Source of the DNA: an uncultured Collinsella sp. | GTDB lineage: Bacteria > Actinomycetota > Coriobacteriia > Coriobacteriales > Coriobacteriaceae | Direction: 5' to 3' | NCBI GenBank assembly: GCA_959604825.1 | Contig: CAUHCN010000011.1 | Span: 1-64,000, forward strand | DNA: 64,000 nucleotides | Shown here: positions 7,686 through 17,300 of the stretch, piece after piece | Layout of the letters: each line of letters starts with the position of its first letter | Numbering within the stretch: position 1 is the stretch's first letter | Program-made: the position numbers and the translations under genes | Notes under the pieces: generated by a model | The model's database searches: none | Told to the model about the DNA's origin: nothing | What the model saw: only the letters and a program-made list of their open reading frames with translations

Positions 7686-8975
7686 ATGCGTCGCAAGGCA
7701 GACGAGCTCCTTAGGGAATGGCGAGACAGAGCTGATAGAAAACCTTTGCTGGTCAAAGGCGTGCGCCAGTGTGGCAAGACCTATTTGCTCAGAACGTACG
7801 CCCAGGATCTTTTCGAATCGGTTGTCTACGTTAATCTTGAGAACGACCGGTCGGCGCGAGCGGATTTTTCGGGCGGTCTTGACCCTCATTCGATCGTACG
7901 TGCGATCGAGGCTCGTACGGGACAGCGTATCGTGCCTGGCAAAACCTTACTGTTCATTGACGAGATCCAGGCATGCGAGGAAGCGCTCACTTCCCTTAAA
8001 TACTTTTGCGAAGATGCTCCCGAGTATTACGTTGCGGCTGCCGGGTCGCTTCTTGGGGTTGCCATTAACCATCAGTCGTATTCGTTCCCCGTCGGAAAGA
8101 CCGACTTGATTGAGATGACTCCACTCGATTTCGAGGAGTTTCTCTGGGCGATGGGGCACGATCAGCTGGTCGACGAGATACGCTCATCATTCGAGATAAT
8201 GGGTCCTCTTGCGCCAAGCCTTCATGAAAAGGCGCTTGGGCTCTATCGACAGTATCTTGTTGTTGGCGGAATGCCCGAGGCGGTCCAAACGTACATCGAT
8301 GATCAGTCAATCATTGATGTGGCCGAAAAGCATCGGATTATTCTCGACGGATATTCCGCCGACACCAATAAATATGCTGATGAACGCTTGAGCGCAAAGA
8401 CGCGTGCGTGCTTCGATTCCATTCCACAGCAGCTTGCCAAAGAGAATCGTAAATTTCAATACAAGGTAGTGCGAGCGGGGGGCAATGCGTCTCTCTTTGG
8501 AGATGCTCTCGATTGGCTTGTATTGTCGGGTACGGTGGCGCGCTGCAGCCTAGTCGGGCAGATCGAAAGCCCCTTAGAGGCCTTCGTTAACCCTTCTGCT
8601 TTTAAAATCTATCAGGCGGATACAGGGCTGCTCGTCTCCAAGGCCGGTGCTCAACGCGCCGATATTCTAGCCGGCATCGGCGGCACATTCATGGGTGCAC
8701 TTACCGAAAACTACGTTGCCCAACAGCTTTCAGCCATGGGCTATCCGCTGCATTATTGGGCGCGAGATAATCGTGCGGAAATCGACTTTGTAGTAGAGAA
8801 GCAGGGATGCTTGTCTGCGATTGAAGTCAAGGCGGGGGAGAACACAAGATCTCGAAGCCTGTCCTCACTTAAAAAGACCCATCCGGGCGTGCGCCTTATC
8901 AGACTATCGACTAAGCCCTTTGGAATGAATGATGGGCTTATGTCTGTTCCACTTTATGCGACATTTTGTCTATAG
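7686..8975 (+). CDS. AAA-family ATPase with DUF4143 domain
   Basis: A 429-aa protein of the widespread ATPase family that joins an N-terminal AAA_14-like domain to a C-terminal DUF4143 domain with a restriction-nuclease-like fold. Visible motifs are a P-loop GVRQCGKT near residues 21-28, a Walker B LLFIDEIQ near 88-95, and a C-terminal EIDFVVE...AIEVKAG pattern near 360-382, which resembles the D-x-E-x-K core of PD-(D/E)XK nucleases. The biological role of the family is not settled. It starts at ATG 7686 after GGGAAGG. The 180 bases upstream are AT-rich and probably hold its promoter. Confidence 0.85.
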   Translation: MRRKADELLREWRDRADRKPLLVKGVRQCGKTYLLRTYAQDLFESVVYVNLENDRSARADFSGGLDPHSIVRAIEARTGQRIVPGKTLLFIDEIQACEEALTSLKYFCEDAPEYYVAAAGSLLGVAINHQSYSFPVGKTDLIEMTPLDFEEFLWAMGHDQLVDEIRSSFEIMGPLAPSLHEKALGLYRQYLVVGGMPEAVQTYIDDQSIIDVAEKHRIILDGYSADTNKYADERLSAKTRACFDSIPQQLAKENRKFQYKVVRAGGNASLFGDALDWLVLSGTVARCSLVGQIESPLEAFVNPSAFKIYQADTGLLVSKAGAQRADILAGIGGTFMGALTENYVAQQLSAMGYPLHYWARDNRAEIDFVVEKQGCLSAIEVKAGENTRSRSLSSLKKTHPGVRLIRLSTKPFGMNDGLMSVPLYATFCL

Positions 8976-8997
8976 GGATGATGCTGCTGTAATGCAT

Positions 8998-9034
8998 GGG
9001 GCCCGGAGCGCGATGCTGCTGCGCTCCGGGCCCC
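8998..9034. terminator. Bidirectional hairpin between convergent genes
   Basis: A perfect 14-bp GC-rich stem, GGGGCCCGGAGCGC pairing with its complement around a 9-base loop, lies between the DUF4143 ATPase and the convergent topoisomerase subunit gene. It has no long T run. Confidence 0.65.
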
Positions 9035-9073
9035 GCTGCTTTGTACAACCATGACGGTTTGGCCACCGTTGTT

Positions 9074-11314
9074 TTAGTCAAACAGGCTCGGCATGTCGTT
9101 TTCCTTCATGAGGGCACCGGCAGAGGGGAGGCTCTGCGCGGTGAACTTTTCGGCGGAGACGCCGGCGCCGAGGATGTCCTCGGTCGTGCCGACGGTGGTG
9201 ACCGAGCGGCCCTTCTTGGCCGTAAAGGCCTGGACGCCCTGCGTGTTGGTGGTCGTCTTGGTCTTAAGCAGCGACGTGTTGAAGTTCATCAAACGATAGT
9301 CGCTCGAGACCAGCGCGATGTCGCGATCTTCCTTGAGCACCTGGGCATACAGCAGCTTGCTGCCACCGTAGATAGCGTTCTTGAGGCGCTTGCGGTTGGT
9401 CTTGGTGACGTATCCAGCAAGCGCGACGCGCACCACGCGGCCGTTCTCAAAGACAAACAGCACATCGGCCTTGTAGTCCTCGGGGTCGATGGCCCAGATG
9501 ACACTCTCGTTGGGCTCCATCTCAAGATCGGTCGGCAAGTACGAGCCCAGCTGGGCCGACTTGGTGTCCTCAAACGCCGCGACCTTGCACTTGTACACCT
9601 GGCTCTTGTTGGTAAAGACCAGCAGCTCGTGGGTGTTGTAGGACGGGAACTCGATAAAGGGTTTGTCGCCGTCCTTGTACTTGAGCGTAGCGGCCTTCTT
9701 GAGCACGCGGTCCGTCATCTTCTTAAGGTAGCCATCGCGCGAGAGCATGATGGTCACCGGGTACTCCTCGACCTCGGGCTCCAGGCTCACCTCGACGACC
9801 TCGTGGGGTTCGATCCTGCCCGTGCGGCGCGGCATCACATACTTCTTGTTGACCGCGGCCAGCTCGTCGCTGATGACCTTCTTGATATTGTTCTCGCTCG
9901 AAAGGATTTCCTCGAGTTCGGCGATCTCACCCTCGAGCTTGGCAATGTCCTTGGTGCGGTTGAGGATGTACTCCTCGTTGATGTTGCGGAGCTTGAGCTC
10001 GGCGACAAACTCGGCCTGGGTTTCGTCGATGTCGAAGCCGCGCATGAGGTTGGGCACGACCTCGGCCTCGAGCTTGGTGCCGCGGATGATGGCGATGGCC
10101 TTGTCGATATCGAGCAGAATCGCCTCAAGGCCGTGCAGCAGATGCAGGCGCTCGGACTTTTTGCCCAGGTCAAAGTTAATGCGGCGGCGCGTGGACTCAA
10201 TACGCCACTTGACCCACTCGTGCAAGATCTGGCGCACGCCCATAACGCGAGGGTAACCATCGACCAGCACGTTGAAGTTGCACGAGAACGAATCCTGCAG
10301 CGTGGTTGAGCGATAGAGTTTGGCCATGAGCTTATCGGGGTCGACACCGCGCTTAAGGTCGATGGCGATGCGCAGACCCGAAAGGTCGGTCTCGTCGCGG
10401 ATGTCGGCGATCTCTTTGACCTTGCCTTCTTTGGAGAGCTTGACGATGCGCTCGATGATGACATCGGTCTTGGTGGTGTAGGGGATCTCGTAGACCTCGA
10501 TGATGCGTTCTTCGGGAATCCAGCGCCAGCGGGAGCGGATCTGGAAGCTGCCAAGGCCGGTCTCGACGATCTTCTCCATCTCCTCGCGGCGGTAGATAAT
10601 TTCGCCGCCGGTCGAGAAGTCGGGCATGGGCATGTACTCGAGCAGGTCGCAGTCGGGATCCTGCAGGTAATGCATGGTGGCGGTACAGACCTCGTTGAGG
10701 TTGAAGCCGCAGATATCGGACGCCATGGCGACGCCGATGCCCTTGTTGGCCGAGACAAGGATGTTGGGGAACGTGGTGGGCAGCAGGCGCGGCTCCTTCA
10801 TGGCGCCGTCGTAGCTGTCGACGAAGTCGACCGGGTCCTTGTCGATGTCCTTGAAGATTTCGGCGCTAATGGGGGAGAGCTTGGCTTCGGTATAACGCGA
10901 GGCGGCGTAGCTCAGGTCGCCCGAATAGTACTTGCCAAAGTTGCCCTTCGACTCCACGAAGGGGGCAAGCAGCGCCTCATTGCCGGTTGCCAGACGCACC
11001 ATCGTCTCGTAGATCGCGGCGTCGCCGTGTGGGTTGAGCTTCATGGTCTGGCCCACAATGTTGGCGCTCTTCTGGCGCTCGCCCTTGAGCAGACCCATCT
11101 TGTACATGGTGTAGAGCAACTTGCGGTGCGAGGGCTTAAAGCCGTCGATCTCGGGGAACGCACGCGAAACGTTGACGCTCATAGCGTAGGGCATGTAGTT
11201 GACCTCGAGCGTCTGCGTGATCGGCTGGTCGGTGACCTCGGAGTGCAGGCCGATGACGTTCTCGGCGTTGACCTGCTTTTTCTTGGGCTGGTTCTTCGTC
11301 TTCTTCTTTGCCAC
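9074..11314 (-). CDS. parC: Type II DNA topoisomerase subunit A (topoisomerase IV-like)
   Basis: A 746-aa breakage-reunion subunit. The active-site tyrosine lies in AASRYTEAKLSP near residue 138. The N-terminal winged helix reads FKPSHRKLLYTM, and the C-terminal domain has beta-pinwheel-type repeats. I see no GyrA box, which favours topoisomerase IV over gyrase. The N-terminus is lysine-rich. It starts at GTG 11314 with GAGGAAA upstream and follows the B subunit by 45 bases, so the two are one operon. It acts with the B subunit in decatenation of DNA. The symbol is by analogy. Confidence 0.85.
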   Translation of the reverse strand: MAKKKTKNQPKKKQVNAENVIGLHSEVTDQPITQTLEVNYMPYAMSVNVSRAFPEIDGFKPSHRKLLYTMYKMGLLKGERQKSANIVGQTMKLNPHGDAAIYETMVRLATGNEALLAPFVESKGNFGKYYSGDLSYAASRYTEAKLSPISAEIFKDIDKDPVDFVDSYDGAMKEPRLLPTTFPNILVSANKGIGVAMASDICGFNLNEVCTATMHYLQDPDCDLLEYMPMPDFSTGGEIIYRREEMEKIVETGLGSFQIRSRWRWIPEERIIEVYEIPYTTKTDVIIERIVKLSKEGKVKEIADIRDETDLSGLRIAIDLKRGVDPDKLMAKLYRSTTLQDSFSCNFNVLVDGYPRVMGVRQILHEWVKWRIESTRRRINFDLGKKSERLHLLHGLEAILLDIDKAIAIIRGTKLEAEVVPNLMRGFDIDETQAEFVAELKLRNINEEYILNRTKDIAKLEGEIAELEEILSSENNIKKVISDELAAVNKKYVMPRRTGRIEPHEVVEVSLEPEVEEYPVTIMLSRDGYLKKMTDRVLKKAATLKYKDGDKPFIEFPSYNTHELLVFTNKSQVYKCKVAAFEDTKSAQLGSYLPTDLEMEPNESVIWAIDPEDYKADVLFVFENGRVVRVALAGYVTKTNRKRLKNAIYGGSKLLYAQVLKEDRDIALVSSDYRLMNFNTSLLKTKTTTNTQGVQAFTAKKGRSVTTVGTTEDILGAGVSAEKFTAQSLPSAGALMKENDMPSLFD

Positions 11315-11359
11315 GATTTCCTCTTGAACTTCTTATGGGCCGTCGTTATCGATTTGCTG

Positions 11360-13357
11360 CTACTGCAGATCTAGCTGGTCCAGGTATTCCTTGCCGTGCT
11401 CGGAGATATGGCGTTTGCGGCCCGCCTCGTCGTTGCCCAGCAACAGGTTGAACATGGTTTCCATCTTGGTGACGTCCTCGGGCTCCACCTTGATCAGGCG
11501 GCGCGTCTCGGGGTTCATGGTGGTGAGCCACATCATGTCCGGATCGTTCTCACCAAGACCCTTGGAGCGGTTGATGGAGCACTTCTGGTCGCCGATCTCC
11601 TTAAGGATGCCGTTCTTCTCGAGCTCGGTGTAGGCAAAGTAGGTCTTCTCTTTGCAGTTGATCTCGTAGAGCGGCGACTCGGCGATATAGACGTAGCCCT
11701 CGTCGATAAGCGTGGGCACCAGTCGATAGAGCATGGTGAGCACGAGCGTGCGAATGTGATAACCGTCGACGTCGGCGTCCGTACAGATGATGACTTTGTT
11801 CCAGTTGAGGTTGTCCAGGTCGAAGGCGCCAAGGTTCTTGATGCGCTTGTCCTTGATCTCCACACCGCAGCCCAGTACGCGCATGAGGTCCATGATGATG
11901 TCGGACTTAAAGATGCGCGGATAATCCTCCTTCAGGCAGTTGAGGATCTTACCGCGGACGGGCATTACGCCCTGGAACTCGGCATCGCGCGAGGTGCGGA
12001 TGGCGCCTGCTGCCGAGTCGCCCTCTACGATATAGATCTCGCGACGGCTCTTGTCCTTGGAGCGGCAGTCAATGAACTTCTGCACGCGGTTGGCCATATC
12101 GGTTTTCTGCTGCAGGTTGGTTTTGATGCTCTGGCGCGTCTTCTCGGCGTTCTCGCGCGAACGCTTGTTGATGAGGACCTGCTCCAGAATCTTGTTGGCG
12201 GCGTCTTTGTTCTCGATCAAGTAGGTCGAGAGGCGCTCCTTAAAGAAGGCCGTCATAGCCTGCTGGATAAAGCGGTTGTTGATGGCTTTCTTAGTCTGGT
12301 TTTCGTAGGACGTCTGGGTGGAGAAGCAGTTGGTCACCAGCACCAGACAGTCCTGGACGTCCTGCCATTTGATGCCGCTCTCGTTTTTGTTGTATTTGCT
12401 CTGTTGCTTAATGTAGGCATCGATGGCGCTGGTCAGAGCGCTACGGGCCGCCTTCTCGGGTGAGCCGCCGTTCTCGAGCCACGATGAGTTGTGGTAGTAC
12501 TCCTGCATCATGAAAGTGCGCGAGAAGCACATACAAGCAGTGATTTTTACGTTGTAATCGGGCAGGTCCTCGCGATCGCGACCGCGACGGTCGGCCTCGA
12601 TAAAGAAGGGCTCGGTAAGGTAGTCGGTACCGACCTTCTCGAGCACGTAGTCCTCGATGCCCTTGGGATAGCAAAAATCCTCTTCGGAAAACTCGCCATC
12701 GTCACCCTCCATGCGCAGGCGGAAGGTCACGTTGGCGTTGACCACGGCCTGGCGGCGCATGGTCTCGCGATACCAGTCGTGGGGAATGCTAATCGAGGTA
12801 AAGACCTCAAGATCGGGGCGCCACTTGATGGTGGTGCCGGTGCGGTTCTCGTCGCTGGGCTCAATCTCGAGTGCCTTCTTCTTGGCGCCGACGACCTTGC
12901 CTTTCTTAAAGTGCAGGGAGTACTTGTTGCCGTCACGCCAAACCGTGACGTCCATGTACTCGGAGGCGTACTGGGTCGCGCACGAGCCCAGGCCGTTGGT
13001 GCCGAGCGAGAAGTCGTAGTCGCCGCCCTGGTTGTTGTTGTACTTGCCGCCGGCGTAGAGCTCGCAAAAGACGAGTTCCCAGTTGAAGCGCTTCTCGGAG
13101 GGGTTCCAGTCGAGCGGGCAGCCGCGACCGTTGTCCTCTACCTGAATAGAACCATCGCGAAAGGCGGTGAGGGTGATGAGCTTGCCGTAGCCCTGGCGCG
13201 CCTCGTCAACGGCGTTGGACAGGATCTCGAAGGCGGCATGCGCACAACCGTCGAGTCCGTCCGAGCCAAAGATGACGGCGGGGCGCAGACGTACGCGCTC
13301 CTCGTCCTTGAGCTGGCGGATACTGTCGTTACCATAGTTTGCGGTGTTTTTTGCCAT
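11360..13357 (-). CDS. parE: Type II DNA topoisomerase subunit B (topoisomerase IV-like ATPase)
   Basis: A 665-aa GHKL ATPase subunit. It shows the ATP-site motifs NAVDEA and DNGRGCP in the first 90 residues, a GTNGLGS loop, and a TOPRIM domain with EGDSAAG followed by PVRGKILNC and the DADVDG acidic motif. It would hydrolyse ATP and carry the TOPRIM part of the DNA-cleavage centre. I start it at ATG 13357 (MAKNTANYGN); upstream starts at 13396 and 13456 have no good ribosome site. It lies just upstream of subunit A. Confidence 0.85.
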   Translation of the reverse strand: MAKNTANYGNDSIRQLKDEERVRLRPAVIFGSDGLDGCAHAAFEILSNAVDEARQGYGKLITLTAFRDGSIQVEDNGRGCPLDWNPSEKRFNWELVFCELYAGGKYNNNQGGDYDFSLGTNGLGSCATQYASEYMDVTVWRDGNKYSLHFKKGKVVGAKKKALEIEPSDENRTGTTIKWRPDLEVFTSISIPHDWYRETMRRQAVVNANVTFRLRMEGDDGEFSEEDFCYPKGIEDYVLEKVGTDYLTEPFFIEADRRGRDREDLPDYNVKITACMCFSRTFMMQEYYHNSSWLENGGSPEKAARSALTSAIDAYIKQQSKYNKNESGIKWQDVQDCLVLVTNCFSTQTSYENQTKKAINNRFIQQAMTAFFKERLSTYLIENKDAANKILEQVLINKRSRENAEKTRQSIKTNLQQKTDMANRVQKFIDCRSKDKSRREIYIVEGDSAAGAIRTSRDAEFQGVMPVRGKILNCLKEDYPRIFKSDIIMDLMRVLGCGVEIKDKRIKNLGAFDLDNLNWNKVIICTDADVDGYHIRTLVLTMLYRLVPTLIDEGYVYIAESPLYEINCKEKTYFAYTELEKNGILKEIGDQKCSINRSKGLGENDPDMMWLTTMNPETRRLIKVEPEDVTKMETMFNLLLGNDEAGRKRHISEHGKEYLDQLDLQ

Positions 13358-13591
13358 ACTCGCTCTCTCGGTGCTCCCTTGCTGCGTTTTAGTCATATAG
13401 ATAGTCAAGGTAGCATAGCCCAGCCCGCAGACGATTCCATCTAACACGAAATCCATCGAACGCGCGTTCGTAGTTGGGCACCTTTGGCTTCTGCGGTCAT
13501 TCCCTGCGCGGTGTGGTGCTCGTGTTAAAACCGTGGCTTATCGACTGGTAGAATTGCCGCATCAAGACTGCATGTTGTTTGAGGGGGCGCA

Positions 13592-14152
13592 ATGACCGAG
13601 AAAGAGAAGATGGAGCGCGGTGAGTGGCATGATGCCAACTTTGACGAGGAGCTCCTGGCGCAACGCGCGAAGACGGAGGCGCTCTGCTATGACTTTAATA
13701 TGGCAAAACCTGGAAGCGACGCACAGCTCGATGCTTTGAAGTCCTTGCTCGATACCGATCTTCCCGGGGGACTGACGGTGCTTTCGCCCGCCTACTTTGA
13801 CTACGGGAGCAAGACGAGCTTTGGCGACGGCTGCTTTGTAAACCATGGCTGCTACTTTATGGACGGTGGCTCCATTACCTTTGGTGACAACGTGTTTATC
13901 GGGCCGTTTTGTGGCTTCTACACCGCTTCACATCCCCTTAGGGCAAAGGACCGCAACTTGGGTCTCGAGAAGGCTCTGCCCATCGTTGTCGGCGATAACT
14001 GCTGGTTTGGCGCGAACGTGTCCGTGCTGCAGGGGGTTACCATCGGCAGTGGTTGCGTTATTGCCGCGGGCAGCGTCGTGACGGAAGACCTTCCGGATAA
14101 TGTGGTGGCGGCAGGCGTCCCTGCAGTCGTCAAGAAGGCCATCGAGCAATAA
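13592..14152 (+). CDS. Sugar O-acetyltransferase (maltose/galactoside acetyltransferase family)
   Basis: A 186-aa left-handed beta-helix acetyltransferase. The N-terminal half has the capping helices of the maltose O-acetyltransferase family (MERGEWHDANFDEEL). Hexapeptide repeats begin near residue 80, and the catalytic histidine is probably in the TASHPL segment near residue 112. It transfers acetyl from acetyl-CoA to a sugar, perhaps for detoxification. It starts at ATG 13592 after GAGGGGG. It is a single gene followed by a terminator. Confidence 0.9.
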   Translation: MTEKEKMERGEWHDANFDEELLAQRAKTEALCYDFNMAKPGSDAQLDALKSLLDTDLPGGLTVLSPAYFDYGSKTSFGDGCFVNHGCYFMDGGSITFGDNVFIGPFCGFYTASHPLRAKDRNLGLEKALPIVVGDNCWFGANVSVLQGVTIGSGCVIAAGSVVTEDLPDNVVAAGVPAVVKKAIEQ

Positions 14153-14242
14153 GGAAGCCCTTAAACGATAATGCCCCACTGTCCTCGGTGGAATGCGGGG
14201 CGAGGAAGCCGAGCTCGACTCCGCTGGCGACATCTAATGCGC

Positions 14243-14278
14243 AATGGGCTGGCTCTGGGTATTCAGAACCAGCCCATT
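14243..14278 (+). terminator. Terminator between convergent genes
   Basis: AATGGGCTGG pairs with CCAGCCCATT around a 16-base loop that can pair further (CTCTG with CAGAA in part), followed by TTTTGG. It serves the acetyltransferase and possibly the convergent surface-protein gene. Confidence 0.7.
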
Positions 14279-14327
14279 TTGGTGTTCGATGAGCCGGGTC
14301 GGCGTCTCTCGCAAAAGTAACTTGGAG

Positions 14328-17300
14328 CTAGCGAGGCTTATCCGAATTGACCTCATCGGCGGCGTCTTTTTCGAGCGCCTTGCGGCGGGCACTGTAGGCG
14401 ATGAGGCCGGCGCCTGCCGCTGCGAGTGCTGCGGCGGCTGCCGTAAGGGGAGCGTTGACATCGCCCGTGCCCGCAAGCGCGCCCGCTTTTCCGGAGCGCT
14501 TGTTATTGCCGTGGTCCTTGCCGCTGCCGGAGCTGCTTCCGTCCGCGCCGCCGCCCTCGTCAGTACCGCCGCCACTTGAGCCACCATCGCCGTCCGCCGT
14601 CATCGGGGCGTCGTGAAGTCCTGTCGTATCCGCGCTGTCGCATACGCCGACCTGAACTTCTGAGCGTTCGCATGCCGCGTCGGACACATGAAGTTCGTGC
14701 AGTACGGCACCCAGCGCCGAGTTTGCGCCGGGTCGGATTTCCTCGAGCGTCACGGGGTCGAGCGCCACCAGATTACGTGCCTTCGCATACAGCGTTACGC
14801 GTTTGCCCACTTCGTCGCTCCAACTCTCGGGGATGGCGAAGCTCATGCGGAACTGTGCCGTGCAACCCGGTGCCAGCACGGCGTTGCCGTTGTCGGCTAC
14901 CAGCGGGTGCGTTGCAAAACGTGTGCCCAGCGTCTCGAGTGCGTACTTCACGTGTGCCATGTCGTTGGCCGAAGCGTCCTCGGCAAGCTCTGGATCGTAG
15001 ATCGAAGCCATGCGTGCGTTCGCGCCGAATCCGATGGATGCGCTGGAGAACGGCTGGCTGGAGCCCTCTCGATACAGATCGATCGTGCCGGCGGTCAGCA
15101 AGGTGTTGCCGTCGTTTCGCACCGTGACCACGAAGGATTCGCCTGCTGCTCCGGGCACCACTGCGCCCGAGGTGGCGACCGCCCCTGTCGGAGTGGCACA
15201 CGCCACCAAGGGCACTTCGATGCCGTGTAGCTCTGCCTCGCTCTTCTCCGCGCTCACAATGTGCGTGGCGAGCGTGGAGAGCATGCCTCCCGACGTCAAA
15301 AATGTCGTTATCTGATCGACGGGATGGTCCAGTTCGCACATCACGAACGGCTCCGTGAACAGATCGCCTGCCAAGGTGCTGGCGAAGATGCGGAAGTGCT
15401 TGCCCATCACTGCTACCGGGTTGCCTTCTTCGTCGTAGGTTTGTCCCACCTTGCCATCGGTGTTCTCCACATAGAGCACGCACCTGCCGTTGTTGCTCAC
15501 GCTAAACGATGCCGGGCCACAGCCTGCGGCACCCACGGGCTGCGTTGCAAATGCCGATGCGCCTCGTGTCCAAGTAACATGCTGCAGTTGCTCGTTGACG
15601 GTTGCCAAAAAGCCCGAATGTTGTGGCCACGGCACCGCACGGGGTACCGTGGCGTCTGGTGACATAACGCCCCAGCCCGCAATGGACTGGCCGATCACGG
15701 CGTACGATGCGCAGCCGCAGCCGTCTGCGGTCTCGTACGCAACGGGCACCACCATTTTGCCGTTGATATTTTCGGGCTCGCCCAGCTCGATACTCGACGG
15801 TGCTTGCGGAAAACGGAGAACTTGGCGGAACGTCAGGCTGTCGCCCGAAACGTCCGACCACAGGGTAAAGCACTCCAGCGCAACCTCAGCCTCGCTGCCG
15901 AGTGCCTTTTCTGCGGTGGTTCCGCGGCGGTGGAGGTAGGCACCCGACAGGCACCCGTCGACCAGCGTCTTGCCCACCGTGATACGCGGGCACTGCAGGC
16001 AATGATAGCCATCCTCTTGCAGGCGGCCGCGCGAGATGCTGCGCCATGACGTATGCGACACCACGCGGATCTCGTCATTACTTATGCGCAGGCGCACAAC
16101 GGACAGTATGCCGGCTGTGCTTGCCGTATCGAAAAGGGTGTTGTCGCCGTCGCGGCGCTCGCCCGAGACCAGCAACACGTAGGCGTCCTGGTTTCCTCTT
16201 CCGTCCGTATATTCCACCACGTCGAAGTCGTAATCGAATATGCCGTCGCGCTCCACGTCGCCCTCGCCAAACCCAAGGGGGAAGTCCACGGGCGTGGGAG
16301 CGGACCACGTGCCGCTTGCCTTTGTGTGCACCACCAGGCGCGAGCGGCCATTGTCGCCGTAGCGCACCGAGGCGATGCGGAACAGGCATTCTACGCCGGC
16401 AATCATTGCCAGCTTCATGTGAGCTTCGCTGAGCACGCCAGCAAACAGCACGTTGTCGCTCGAGGGTTTTATGCCGCCACGCTCGTCCTCCGACACGCCG
16501 GCAGAATTGGCGTTGGGGTCCGCAACGGCGTTCGTTGCCTGACCGATGTAGGTGTACTCATACATCGGCGCGGCGTTTTCGCCGTTCTCTACCAGTGCAT
16601 GGACGAAATGCTCGATCTGTCCCGTGTCGTCGCTTTCTGCATCCGCCTCGAGCTCAATGCGCGTGACCGCTTGATCCCAATCGCGCACGACAGACGCGAC
16701 GTTTATCGCGGTGGCTGCAACCTCGGCACGTGCGAGTAGCTCGGCATTGGTGACGATGGTGGCCGATGCGATAAATTGCGGCACGCCGCCCGCCTTGATG
16801 TCGCTGGGCGTGCCGAAGCAGGCATCCAGCGTGTAAGGCGTATCTCCGCCCAATGCGAGTTCAGAGCGCTGGAGTACATACTGGTCGCCGTTATTCACCG
16901 ACATATTCCACGAATCGAGGAGTGTGGGCCACGACCCCGACCAAGCCTTGGTGGTCCACTTGAACATTACGAACTGGAGTATCACATCGACATCGACGTC
17001 TGCACCCACGCGCAGCCGCGGAAGCTGGTGTCCATCTGCCTTCTCGTACCCAATGAACAGCGTGAGGGATGCGGCACCGCGCACGGCAGACGAAGCGACG
17101 CCTGCAACGCCGGCTCCAAAGGTGACGGCAAGTCCGATCTGGATGGTGAACGAGCCCGACGTGTTGGAATAGTCGAGCGAAATGTTCTTGAAAAACGCCG
17201 CGCCGCTGCCGTGCGTGTGGGCACCCACAGCGAGCGCCAGCTTCGCCAGCACCCAAGGGTTGACGTTTAGGAAAAATGGCACCGGTCCTAGGGTAAACTG

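Noticed and set aside
8996..10309. Long plus-strand open frame of 437 codons
   Set aside because: It is the antisense of the topoisomerase A gene, has no ribosome site, and its residue make-up is that of a reverse-frame shadow.
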